This document shows positions 43,813-52,171 of a DNA stretch of 64,000 bases, piece by piece. The notes beneath the pieces are model-generated. The model did no database searches and was not told where the DNA came from. It saw nothing but the letters and a program-made list of their open reading frames with translations. The stretch is from Lactobacillus sp. ESL0679 (lineage in GTDB: Bacteria > Bacillota > Bacilli > Lactobacillales > Lactobacillaceae). The stretch lies in assembly GCF_029433515.1 (NCBI RefSeq), contig NZ_JAQTIG010000008.1, positions 1 through 64,000 of the forward strand, in the 5' to 3' direction. Positions within the stretch are counted from its first letter, which is position 1. The number at the start of each line of letters is the position of its first letter. Made by a program: the position numbers and the translations under genes.

Positions 43813-44615
43813 GAATAACGATTGCTCATAATACCAATGAGGAAACGTTGCGAGTGGTAGCACATTTAAAAAAGCTGCTGCAGGAAAAAGACGATGTTGT
43901 TTTTGATGCTAAATATCCGGATGTGGTAATCACGGTGGGCGGTGATGGCACGTTAATCAATGCCTTTCATCGTTACGAAGCCCAGGTCTGTTCAATCCGG
44001 TTTATTGGGATTCATACTGGTCATTTGGGATTCTATACTGATTGGCGCAGCGATGATGTTGATAAGATGGTTGATGCACTCTTTTTGCATAAGCCAGAGT
44101 CGGCCAATTATCCGTTATTGGAAGTTGAACTTGAAACCGAGGCGGGCGAAAAAAAGCATTTCTTAGCCTTGAACGAATCGGCGGTAAAACGTGTTTCACG
44201 CACTTTGGAAGCCAATGTCTATATTGAGGGGCAATTGTTTGAGAATTTTCGCGGTGATGGCTTATGCGTGTCAACGCCAACTGGCTCAACTGCTTACAAC
44301 AAGTCGCTTGGCGGCGCCGTGATTCATCCGCGGTTAAAAGCCTTGCAAATGGCTGAGATTGCCTCGATTAATAATCGGGTATTTCGGACTTTGTCTTCGC
44401 CGATTGTGATTGCGCCTGACCAGTGGATTACGATTGTTCCGGATGCCGATCATTTGGTGATGACAATTGACGGTCAGCGTATTGATGTTCGCAATGCGAA
44501 AAAGATTACTTATCGGATTTCGCAAAAGGTAATTCGCTTTGATCGTTTTGGTCACACCCGATTTTGGTCGCGGGTGCAGAGTGCCTTTATTGGTGATAAA
44601 GATGACACTATTTAA
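43809..44615 (+). CDS. nadK: NAD kinase
   Basis: A 268-residue ATP-dependent NAD kinase, sole source of NADP. GGDGT (residues 44-48) is the catalytic motif, with HTGHLGFYTDW and NESAVKR, and the glycine-rich CVSTPTGSTAYNKSLGGAV block. Starts four bases inside relQ. The pseudouridine synthase gene starts 13 bases inside its end. Confidence 0.95.
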   Translation: MRITIAHNTNEETLRVVAHLKKLLQEKDDVVFDAKYPDVVITVGGDGTLINAFHRYEAQVCSIRFIGIHTGHLGFYTDWRSDDVDKMVDALFLHKPESANYPLLEVELETEAGEKKHFLALNESAVKRVSRTLEANVYIEGQLFENFRGDGLCVSTPTGSTAYNKSLGGAVIHPRLKALQMAEIASINNRVFRTLSSPIVIAPDQWITIVPDADHLVMTIDGQRIDVRNAKKITYRISQKVIRFDRFGHTRFWSRVQSAFIGDKDDTI

Positions 44616-45489
44616 GTTAAAATTTACAAGTGATAGCCCCCAAAAATTAGGGGCTTTTTTAATGAAGAATGGCTTTTCAAAGCAAGCCGTTAATAATGCC
44701 AAAAATCACGATGGTCTAATATTGGTTAACCATAAACGGCGCTACACAAGTTACCAATTGCATTGCGGTGATGAAATTATTTTTGTACCGGGTCAAGAAA
44801 AGGCGAACCCGTGGTTGCGGCCCTCAAATAAGCCGTTAAATATCATTAAAGAAACGGCCAATTATTTGGTTGTAAACAAGCCAGCTGGCGTTTTGTCGAT
44901 ACCTTCACGTTATGAGGACGATGACGCTCTAGTTAATCGTGCTTTAGGATATTTTGCGCAAGATAAAGGAATAGCTAAACCGCATGTAATTACTCGTCTT
45001 GACCGTGATACTTCGGGGTTAGTTTTAATTGGCAAGAATCCGATTGCCCACGCGCGTTTTGCCAAGCTAAGTAAGAATGATTTTGTAAAAAAATACCATG
45101 CTGTGGTGCACGGCAATTTTGTGGAAAATAAGTTAATGGGGATGATTAAGGCGCCGATCAGTCAAAAAGCCGGCACGGTTGTGCGGCAAGTTGATCCTGC
45201 AGGGCAACCAGCTGCCACTGAATACCGCGTTCTTGAGCAAGTATCTGGTGCCAGCCTAGTTGAATTGTGGCTGTTTACAGGTCGCACGCACCAGATTCGC
45301 GTACATATGCAGTCGATTGGACATCCGTTATTTGGTGATCCGCTTTATGGCGTGGCGGATAAGTTTACAAGACAAGCTTTGAATTGCTATTATTTGGCTT
45401 TTCCGGACCCTTTTGCAAATCGGCAAGTGGAAATTAAAATTGCGGAGCCAGATGATATGCGGCAATTATGGCAAGAATTGAAAAAATAA
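44602..45489 (+). CDS. RluA-family 23S rRNA pseudouridine synthase (RluD-like)
   Basis: A 295-residue enzyme. ATG 44602 inside the end of nadK gives an S4-like N-terminal domain (KLGAFLMKNGFSKQAVNNAK) that aligns with family starts; a later ATG at 44662 would remove part of it. The catalytic Asp is in HVITRLDRDTSGLVLIG, with GRTHQIRVHMQSIGHPLFGD further on. In the Bacillus order this is YjbO. An intrinsic-terminator-like hairpin is embedded in its first 60 bases. Confidence 0.9.
   Translation: MTLFKLKFTSDSPQKLGAFLMKNGFSKQAVNNAKNHDGLILVNHKRRYTSYQLHCGDEIIFVPGQEKANPWLRPSNKPLNIIKETANYLVVNKPAGVLSIPSRYEDDDALVNRALGYFAQDKGIAKPHVITRLDRDTSGLVLIGKNPIAHARFAKLSKNDFVKKYHAVVHGNFVENKLMGMIKAPISQKAGTVVRQVDPAGQPAATEYRVLEQVSGASLVELWLFTGRTHQIRVHMQSIGHPLFGDPLYGVADKFTRQALNCYYLAFPDPFANRQVEIKIAEPDDMRQLWQELKK
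44635..44660 (+). terminator. Terminator-like hairpin inside the pseudouridine synthase start
   Basis: AGCCCC (44635-44640) and GGGGCT (44650-44655), nine-base loop, followed by six T residues. It is 19 bases after the nadK stop but inside the frame of the next gene (the codons for Ser-Pro-Gln-Lys-Leu-Gly-Ala-Phe-Leu). Confidence 0.65.
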
Positions 45490-45493
45490 GCAT

Positions 45494-45528
45494 CAAAAAA
45501 AGAGTTGTGTTTATGCACAACTCTTATT
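45494..45528. terminator. Bidirectional terminator
   Basis: AAGAGTTGTG (45500-45509) and CACAACTCTT (45516-45525), six-base loop; seven A residues on the left (T-run for the reverse gene) and TTATT on the right. Confidence 0.85.
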
Positions 45529-45530
45529 AA

Positions 45531-46553
45531 TCATTCGAATAATACGCATGTGCCTTCTGGTACGGCAATATCCTTTTGGATAGGTGTTAGACAACCATTG
45601 TTGGCATCACGGGTGTAAAGCGTGGCGTTATCTGTATTTTGATTAGCAACAACAACGTATTCTTCGTTTTTATCCCAGTTAAAGTCACGTGGGAACTCGC
45701 CAAACGTGGAAACTCGTTGAGCAAGTTGCAAGGTGTGGTCAGACTTAACACCAAACACGGTGATTGAGTTATGGCCTCTATTAGAGACGTAAACGTACTT
45801 GCCATCGCTGCTCATCCGAATTGCAGCGGCGCCATTATGTTCAGTGTAGTCTTCTGGAATGGTTGAATAAGTTGCAATATTTTCAAAAGTCCAATTATTT
45901 TCATCGAACTTAACGACATTAACTTTGCTGGATAATTCGCCAGCAACGTAAAAGTAGTTGCCATCGGGGCTAAAAGTAATGTGGCGACTGCCAAAGCCCG
46001 GTTCGTTCTGGTAGCTAGCCAGGTGCTTCAGTTTGTTATTGCTTAATGCATAAAAGTCGACACAATCATTACCCAAGTCGCAGCTAACGAGGTTACCGTT
46101 AGGTGTTTCATTGAAGAAGTGTGGATGCGGACCATCGACTTGCTCAGGCCGCGGACCCAACGTATCAGCAGTATGCGTTACTGAATCGAGCAAGGTTAAT
46201 TTACCATCCCCAGTGTAAGAAAAGACTGCTAACACGGCTGTATGATAATTGGCGGTGTAGAGCAGTTTTTGCTGTTTGTTGATGCCAACATATGCAGGAG
46301 ATGAGCCAGCTGTTAAATAAGAATCAGTTTCTTGATATGCACCGTTAACTAATTTGTAGGCGCTAATTCCGCCTTTATCGCCAGCATTATTAATCGTAAA
46401 AATCAGGTCGCTATCTTGAACAAAGTAGGTTGGACCACCAATTTTAATAATTTCTTTTGCCTGGCCAACTTTAGCCGAATCCTTGGTCTCAAGCGGTAAT
46501 TCGTAAATTCCGGTGGCTGCTTTTTTAGTGTAGCCGCCAATTAATAGCCTCAT
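45531..46553 (-). CDS. Lactonase family beta-propeller protein (6-phosphogluconolactonase-like)
   Basis: A 340-residue seven-bladed propeller of the Pgl/YkgB lactonase type. The family signature is visible in GPHPHFFNETPNG, CDLGNDCVDFY, GFGSRHITFSPDGNYFY, VSNRGHNSITVF and FPRDFNWDKNEEYVVVANQNTDN. If active it would hydrolyse 6-phosphogluconolactone, but no zwf or gnd gene is adjacent. AGGAGG-like (TGGAGG) precedes the ATG. Divergent from the ATPase gene. Confidence 0.88.
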   Translation of the reverse strand: MRLLIGGYTKKAATGIYELPLETKDSAKVGQAKEIIKIGGPTYFVQDSDLIFTINNAGDKGGISAYKLVNGAYQETDSYLTAGSSPAYVGINKQQKLLYTANYHTAVLAVFSYTGDGKLTLLDSVTHTADTLGPRPEQVDGPHPHFFNETPNGNLVSCDLGNDCVDFYALSNNKLKHLASYQNEPGFGSRHITFSPDGNYFYVAGELSSKVNVVKFDENNWTFENIATYSTIPEDYTEHNGAAAIRMSSDGKYVYVSNRGHNSITVFGVKSDHTLQLAQRVSTFGEFPRDFNWDKNEEYVVVANQNTDNATLYTRDANNGCLTPIQKDIAVPEGTCVLFE

Positions 46554-46637
46554 ATTTTAACCTCCAATTAAATTTTGTAATATAATTGCCTCTAATAAGT
46601 ATAGCACGAGGTGCAATTATTTAATTTTAGGTAGTTA

Positions 46638-46685
46638 ACTTTTGTAAAAAAAGTGTTAAAGTAGATTGTCGACTTTTTTAAAAGT
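46638..46685. repeat. Two ACTTTT/AAAAGT dyads upstream of the P-type ATPase
   Basis: ACTTTT-GTAAA-AAAAGT (46638-46654) and ACTTTT-TT-AAAAGT (46672-46685), starts 34 bases apart, in the 160-base divergent region between the lactonase and the ATPase, ending 29 bases before the ATPase start. Possible operator pair; the regulator is unknown. Confidence 0.45.
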
Positions 46686-46714
46686 AGGAAATTTTAGTTA
46701 AGAAGGTACCGTTA

Positions 46715-49480
46715 ATGGACGAAAGTAAAATTCGTGAACTTTATGCAAAAAACGATATTGCAGAAGTTTTTACAAATTTAAATTCCTCATCCGATGGCCT
46801 AAGCTCACAAGAAGCTGCCAAAAGACTGCAAAAATATGGTTCTAACGAGATTAAAAAGTCTCAAGAAGAATCACAGTGGAAAGTATTTTTTAAAAATTTT
46901 GTCAGTATGATGGCAATTTTGTTGTGGATCTCAGGTGCGATTGCGATGTTCAGTGGCACAATTGAATTGGGAATCGCAATCTGGATGGTTAACATCATCA
47001 ATGGCCTGTTTAGTTTTTGGCAAGAACGTGCGGCTAAAAGGGCAACTGACGCCTTGAACAATATGTTGCCGACTTATGTGCAGGTCATTCGTGATGGCAA
47101 AAAAGTGCAGATTGATTCTAAGGAATTGGTTCCTGGTGACGTATTTGTATTGCAGGCTGGGAATGCAATTCCTGCTGATGCTCGGCTAATTTCAGCAAGT
47201 TCAATGCAGGTTGACCAGAGTGCCTTAAACGGCGAGTCGGTGCCAGAATCTAAGACGACAAAGTATGATCCCGGTGAGGGTAGTTATGCTGAGACTAACT
47301 TGGTTTATTCAGGGACGACAGTTGGTGCCGGAACGGCGCGGGCAATTGCCTTTGCGACGGGAATGGACACCGAATTTGGTCGCATTGCGCAATTGACCCA
47401 AAAGCAAGACAAGGTTGATAGCCCGTTAACTCAAGAGCTTAACCGGTTGACCAAGCAATTATCAATTATTGCGGTTTCGATTGGGGTATTGTTCTTAATT
47501 GCAGCGATTTTCTTTGTTAAGTATCCATTTGCTAAGGCGTTTATCTTTGCGTTAGGGATGATTGTTGCCTTTATTCCGGAAGGTTTGCTGCCAACGGTTA
47601 CTCTAAGTTTGGCGCAGGGTGTTCGCCGAATGGCGAAAAAGCACGCCTTGGTTAAAGAACTGAACTCAGTTGAAACCTTGGGTGAAACAACAGTTATTTG
47701 TTCCGATAAGACTGGGACATTGACCCAAAACCAAATGACAATTCATTATATCTGGACCTTGAAAAACGAATATAAGGTTACGGGTAATGGCTATGTTAAT
47801 AATGGTCAAGTTGAATTAAACGGTAAGCAATTGTGGTATGAAGAAAACCCAGATTTACATAAGTTGATTCAGATTGCTTCGCTTGATAATGACACCGCGG
47901 TGCAGTCAAGTAAGGTTAAGGGTGGCAAGCCTAAAATTTTGGGGACACCAACCGAAGCTTCATTAATTATCATGGCGCAAAAGGCTGGTTTTGACCGGCA
48001 AAAAGTGTTGGTTAAGTATCCAAGAATGCGCGAATTACCGTTTGATTCTGATCGAAAGCGAATGACGACGATTCACCGCTGGAATGATAAACAATACATC
48101 ATCTTCACTAAGGGTTCCTTCAGTGATGTGCTTAAGCAATGTGATCAAGTACAAGTTGATGGTCAAGTACGACCAATGACCCAAGATGATATTGACCGAG
48201 CTAATAAGGCTAATGCGCAATACGCTGCTCAAGGATTGCGGAGTATGGCAATGGCTTATCGGATTGTTGACAAAGCTGACACTGATGTCGCTAAGTTAAC
48301 AATTGATACAGCCGAGACACACTTGGTCTTTGTTGGATTAACGACAATGAGTGATCCGCCACGGCCAGAAATTTATAATGCTGTTAGACGCTGTCACGAA
48401 GCCAAGATTAAGATTATCATGGTTACAGGTGACTCAAAGCTTACAGCTAAGTCTGTTGCGGTTCAAATCGGATTAACTTCTGATAAAGCGCGCGTTATTT
48501 CTGGAACAGAACTTGAGGCGATGAGCGATGATGAGTTGCGTGAAGCCTTGAAGGGAGAAGTTATTTTCGCTCGAGTTGCTCCTGAACAAAAGTACAAGGT
48601 TGTTAAGACTTTACAAGAAAATGGTGAAATTGTTGCCTCAACAGGTGATGGTGTTAATGACGCGCCAGCCTTAAAGCAAGCTGACATTGGGATTGCAATG
48701 GGGATGACTGGTACTGATGTTGCTAAAGACGCTGCCAATATTATCTTGACTGATGATAACTTTGCTTCAATTGTTGCCGCAATTGAAGAAGGTCGGGCCG
48801 TTTACAGCAACATTCGGAAGTTCTTGACGTATATTTTGACGTCTAATGTTCCTGAAGCCTTTCCGTCAATCTTGTTTCTTTTCTCCGGTGGTTTGATTCC
48901 ACTCCCAATGACAGTTATGCAAATCCTAACGGTTGACCTTGGAACAGATATGCTGCCAGCATTAGGGCTTGGTGGTGAGGCCGTTGACCCAGACGTGATG
49001 AAGCAAGCTCCGAGAAAGCGTAATGAGCACTTGCTCAATCGCAGTGTTATCCTCCATGCATTCTTATGGTATGGCTTGATTTCAAGTATTATCTCGATTG
49101 GCGCATACTTCTTTGTCAACTCGCAAAATGGTTGGCCGCAAGTTGCCTTAGCCTCCAGTGGTCCTGTTTATATGCGGGCAACAACGATGGTCTTGGGTGC
49201 AATTGTCTTTACTCAGGTTGCCAATGTTTTGAACTGCCGGACCAACAAGGTTTCGATTTTCAAGAAGGGCTTGTTCAGCAATCACAATATTTGGTACGGG
49301 ATTATCTTTGAAATCCTGCTCTTCCTTATTTTGACAGTAACACCTGGTTTACAACAATTATTCAACACGACAAGATTGTTACCAACAGATTGGTTATTCC
49401 TCTTCTGCCTGCCAATTCCACTTGTGTTAATTGATGAATTACGTAAATGGCTCTTTTTCCATAAAAAAGTTAAAGAATAA
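46715..49480 (+). CDS. P2-type cation-transporting ATPase
   Basis: A 921-residue P-type ATPase. An N-terminal cation ATPase domain (LSSQEAAKRLQKYGSNEI), actuator motif NGESVPE, transmembrane helix 4 segment AFIPEGLLPTVTLSL, phosphorylated Asp331 in SDKTGTLTQN, and hinge TGDGVNDAPALKQADIGIAMG are all present, followed by a six-helix C-terminal domain. The PEGLLPTVTLSLAQG segment resembles Na,K/Ca-type pumps; the exact ion cannot be read. AAGGT precedes ATG. Terminator follows. Confidence 0.92.
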   Translation: MDESKIRELYAKNDIAEVFTNLNSSSDGLSSQEAAKRLQKYGSNEIKKSQEESQWKVFFKNFVSMMAILLWISGAIAMFSGTIELGIAIWMVNIINGLFSFWQERAAKRATDALNNMLPTYVQVIRDGKKVQIDSKELVPGDVFVLQAGNAIPADARLISASSMQVDQSALNGESVPESKTTKYDPGEGSYAETNLVYSGTTVGAGTARAIAFATGMDTEFGRIAQLTQKQDKVDSPLTQELNRLTKQLSIIAVSIGVLFLIAAIFFVKYPFAKAFIFALGMIVAFIPEGLLPTVTLSLAQGVRRMAKKHALVKELNSVETLGETTVICSDKTGTLTQNQMTIHYIWTLKNEYKVTGNGYVNNGQVELNGKQLWYEENPDLHKLIQIASLDNDTAVQSSKVKGGKPKILGTPTEASLIIMAQKAGFDRQKVLVKYPRMRELPFDSDRKRMTTIHRWNDKQYIIFTKGSFSDVLKQCDQVQVDGQVRPMTQDDIDRANKANAQYAAQGLRSMAMAYRIVDKADTDVAKLTIDTAETHLVFVGLTTMSDPPRPEIYNAVRRCHEAKIKIIMVTGDSKLTAKSVAVQIGLTSDKARVISGTELEAMSDDELREALKGEVIFARVAPEQKYKVVKTLQENGEIVASTGDGVNDAPALKQADIGIAMGMTGTDVAKDAANIILTDDNFASIVAAIEEGRAVYSNIRKFLTYILTSNVPEAFPSILFLFSGGLIPLPMTVMQILTVDLGTDMLPALGLGGEAVDPDVMKQAPRKRNEHLLNRSVILHAFLWYGLISSIISIGAYFFVNSQNGWPQVALASSGPVYMRATTMVLGAIVFTQVANVLNCRTNKVSIFKKGLFSNHNIWYGIIFEILLFLILTVTPGLQQLFNTTRLLPTDWLFLFCLPIPLVLIDELRKWLFFHKKVKE

Positions 49481-49488
49481 AAATAATA

Positions 49489-49522
49489 AAAACCGCTTAT
49501 ATATTAGGTAAGCGGTTTTTAT
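49489..49522 (+). terminator. Terminator of the ATPase gene
   Basis: AAAACCGCTTA (49489-49499) and TAAGCGGTTTT (49509-49519), nine-base loop, T-run. Confidence 0.88.
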
Positions 49523-49556
49523 TATGCTAAAATTAACTATTAAGGAGCATTAAAAA

Positions 49557-49937
49557 ATGAAATGGATATCTACAATAACGCAAATTGGTAAACAAGCAAT
49601 TAACCCGAAAGATAAAATGGTTATTTTGTTTGGTGAAAATGTTACTAAAGACTTAGTTGATGTATCGGTGATCCAAAAGTTTAGTGTGCAGACACCTGAT
49701 AGTACATTCGTTTTTAAAAAGGGTGATACTATCACAATTGATGGTCAAACCTATGTTGCTGCGTTTGTTGGCAGTATGGTTGAAAGTAACATGCGCGCCT
49801 TGGGTCATGCAACTTTATTTTTAGACCAGAAGAAGCCCAAGAACCCATTAGCCAATGGTATTTATCTTGAATTGGATGCTAAACAGACGCTGCCAGAATT
49901 CAAGGTAGATGATGACATTGTCTACGAACACATATAA
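49557..49937 (+). CDS. PTS glucitol/sorbitol-type IIA protein, orphan
   Basis: A 126-residue single-domain IIA of the glucitol family. The strands KMVILFGENV, FKKGDTITIDGQTYVAAFVGS and the histidine segment RALGHATLFLD (phosphorylation site region) are visible. No IIB, IIC or sorbitol dehydrogenase gene is near; the following gene is an AI-2E transporter 13 bases on. It may be a regulatory phospho-acceptor rather than a transport component. This role is inference. Confidence 0.82.
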   Translation: MKWISTITQIGKQAINPKDKMVILFGENVTKDLVDVSVIQKFSVQTPDSTFVFKKGDTITIDGQTYVAAFVGSMVESNMRALGHATLFLDQKKPKNPLANGIYLELDAKQTLPEFKVDDDIVYEHI

Positions 49938-49950
49938 TTAGGATGGTTTA

Positions 49951-51153
49951 ATGGAAAATCAACGAAAACACTTAAAGCGCAGTATTTTTGAAAAATGGTT
50001 TTTAAATAATCGCTTTAGTATTGTGTTGCTTAATGTCTTATTGTTCTTCCTTGTGATTTGGTTGTTCAATAAGATTTCTTTTGTTTTAAATCCAGCACGG
50101 CTGTTTTTTAGTGCGATCTTGCCGCCGCTTTTACTAGCAGTAATTCAATATTACATTATGAATCCACTGGTAGATATGCTTGAGCGTAAGTTTAAAGTGC
50201 CACGAGTTATTACCATTGCTGGACTTTTTATCTTAGTAGCAGTGCTGCTTGTTTGGATTGTCAACACGCTTTTGCCGATTATTCAAAGTCAGATTAATTC
50301 GTTAGTTAAGCATTGGCCCTACATTTGGCATAATGCAACTATCGTTATCCAGGATAAGTTAAGTGATCCGCAATTTCATAGTGTTAAAAACAACATTAAC
50401 GATGCTATCACGCATGCGCAAAACATGTTATTCAAGTCGAGTCAAACAGCGATTAACGCAGCGCTAGATAATATTTCATCGGCCATTAGTATTATTACCA
50501 TTATTTTCATGACAGTTGTCACAGCACCGTTTATCCTGTTTTTTATGCTAAAAGACGGCCACCAATTACGACCATATATTACGGAATTTGCTCCCAAACG
50601 CTGGCAAGAAAGTTTTAGTAAATTATTATATGAAATCAATGCTGCTTTAGCTTCATATATTCGTGGTCAGATAACCGTTGCTTTTTGGGTTGGCATTATG
50701 TTTTCAATTGGCTACACTATTATTGGGCAGCCATACGCAATTGCTTTGGCGGTTTTAAGTGGTGTTTTAAACTTGATTCCGTATTTTGGAACGTTTATTG
50801 CCTTTATTCCGGCTTTAGTGATTGCAATTATGATCTCGGTGCCAATGCTAGTTAAGGTGATCATTGTGTTTGCGGTTGAGCAAACAATTGAGTCGCGGGT
50901 AATTAGTCCACTGGTCTTGGGTAATAAGATGGAAATGCATCCAGTGACCACGATTTTGCTCTTAATCGGCGCCAGCTCTGTTTGGGGTCTTTGGGGTGTG
51001 ATTTTTGGGATTCCGATTTATGCAATCTTGAAAATTATTATCATGCGCGTGTACAATTATTACCGTAAGGTTTCGCAGGTTTTTGCGGAGGATAAGAATG
51101 TTGCTTTAACCACAGAAGCTACAAATAAAAAAGAAAAAATAACAAAAGAATAG
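49951..51153 (+). CDS. AI-2E family transporter
   Basis: A 400-residue membrane protein with about seven helices, the AI-2E (UPF0118) family once linked to autoinducer-2 export and now also to sodium/proton exchange. The family blocks FILFFMLKDG, YIRGQITVAFWVG, LNLIPYFGTFIAFIPAL and EQTIESRVISPLVLGNKMEMHPV are clear. The first 25 residues are basic. It follows the orphan IIA gene closely and ends at a terminator. Confidence 0.9.
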   Translation: MENQRKHLKRSIFEKWFLNNRFSIVLLNVLLFFLVIWLFNKISFVLNPARLFFSAILPPLLLAVIQYYIMNPLVDMLERKFKVPRVITIAGLFILVAVLLVWIVNTLLPIIQSQINSLVKHWPYIWHNATIVIQDKLSDPQFHSVKNNINDAITHAQNMLFKSSQTAINAALDNISSAISIITIIFMTVVTAPFILFFMLKDGHQLRPYITEFAPKRWQESFSKLLYEINAALASYIRGQITVAFWVGIMFSIGYTIIGQPYAIALAVLSGVLNLIPYFGTFIAFIPALVIAIMISVPMLVKVIIVFAVEQTIESRVISPLVLGNKMEMHPVTTILLLIGASSVWGLWGVIFGIPIYAILKIIIMRVYNYYRKVSQVFAEDKNVALTTEATNKKEKITKE

Positions 51154-51157
51154 AAGA

Positions 51158-51183
51158 AGTGTGGTTGTGAGCCACGCTTTTTT
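51158..51183 (+). terminator. Terminator after the AI-2E gene
   Basis: AGTGTGG (51158-51164) and CCACGCT (51172-51178) with one G-U pair and a seven-base loop, then TTTTTT. Confidence 0.75.
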
Positions 51184-51198
51184 ATTAAGGAGAAAACT

Positions 51199-51756
51199 AT
51201 GACGAATCACGTTGTGTTGTATGAACCGTTGATGCCAGCTAACACTGGTAATATTGCTCGGACTTGTGCGGGGACAAATACAGTGCTAGATTTGATTGAG
51301 CCATTGGGCTTTCAGATTGACGATAAAAAGATGAAGCGCGCGGGACTTGATTATTGGGATAAGGTAGATGTCAAGCGCCACGATGACCTAGAAGCATTTT
51401 TAAAAACATTAGGTCCGCAAGACGAGATGTACTTAATTTCGAAGTTTTCAGCGAAAAATTATGCTGAGGTTGATTATACTGACCCAGATAAAAATTATTA
51501 CTTTGTTTTTGGAAAAGAAACAACTGGCTTGCCTGAAACCTTCATGCGCGAGTACTATGACCGCAATTTGCGTATTCCAATGTCGGATAATATTCGCTGT
51601 TATAACCTATCTAACTCTGTGGCAATGGTCTTACTTGAGGCGCTGCGCCAGCAAGGCTTTCCGAATATGGAAACGGCCCATCATTACGAAAATGACAAAT
51701 TGAAGGATGATTATAATCGCCCTGAGCGTTACGAAAGAAATTTAGGAGAAGAATAA
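51199..51756 (+). CDS. trmL: tRNA (cytidine(34)-2'-O)-methyltransferase
   Basis: A 185-residue SPOUT methyltransferase acting on the wobble position of some leucine tRNAs. NTGNIARTCAGT near the N-terminus, VFGKETTGLPE and the knot segment IPMSDNIRCYNLSNSVAMVLLE (in parts) are diagnostic. AAGGAGAAAA precedes ATG. Four bases separate its stop from the DUF1149 gene. Confidence 0.93.
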   Translation: MTNHVVLYEPLMPANTGNIARTCAGTNTVLDLIEPLGFQIDDKKMKRAGLDYWDKVDVKRHDDLEAFLKTLGPQDEMYLISKFSAKNYAEVDYTDPDKNYYFVFGKETTGLPETFMREYYDRNLRIPMSDNIRCYNLSNSVAMVLLEALRQQGFPNMETAHHYENDKLKDDYNRPERYERNLGEE

Positions 51757-51759
51757 ATA

Positions 51760-52152
51760 ATGGATTTTGTTAAGGAAACACCAGTGATGGTTAAGAACTT
51801 TCACTATGACATTAATGAAGAATCAGAAACAAAGGATCAAGTTAATTTTGGTCTGAAAAAGGTTGAAAAACAAAATGATGACGGGACAACTGATGCTGGT
51901 AAAGATGGCAATTACTTTGATGTGACAGTTATTTTTGATGTTGCACCAGCTCCCGGAGAATTTTCTGTGAGTGGGATGATTAGTCAAATCGTTCAAATTA
52001 AGGACTATTTTGGTGATGGCAGCGATCTCGATAAGACCGACTACAAGCTGCTCAGCCGCCCGTTAGTTGAGTATATTGAGACTTTAACTTATGAAGTTAC
52101 GCAAATTACCTTGGATCAACCAGTTAATTTGAACTTCCAAGCTAATTTTTAG
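51760..52152 (+). CDS. DUF1149 family protein
   Basis: A 130-residue protein of the DUF1149 family, small proteins of lactic acid bacteria with a SecB-like fold. VMVKNFHYDINEESE at the N-terminus, YFDVTVIFDVAPAPGEFSVSG in the centre and LSRPLVEYIETLTYEVT at the end are family features. Function unknown. It lies between trmL and ftsK and has a ribosome binding site (TAGGAGAAG) inside the end of trmL. Confidence 0.82.
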   Translation: MDFVKETPVMVKNFHYDINEESETKDQVNFGLKKVEKQNDDGTTDAGKDGNYFDVTVIFDVAPAPGEFSVSGMISQIVQIKDYFGDGSDLDKTDYKLLSRPLVEYIETLTYEVTQITLDQPVNLNFQANF

Positions 52153-52171
52153 GCCCTAATTAGGTGCAATT

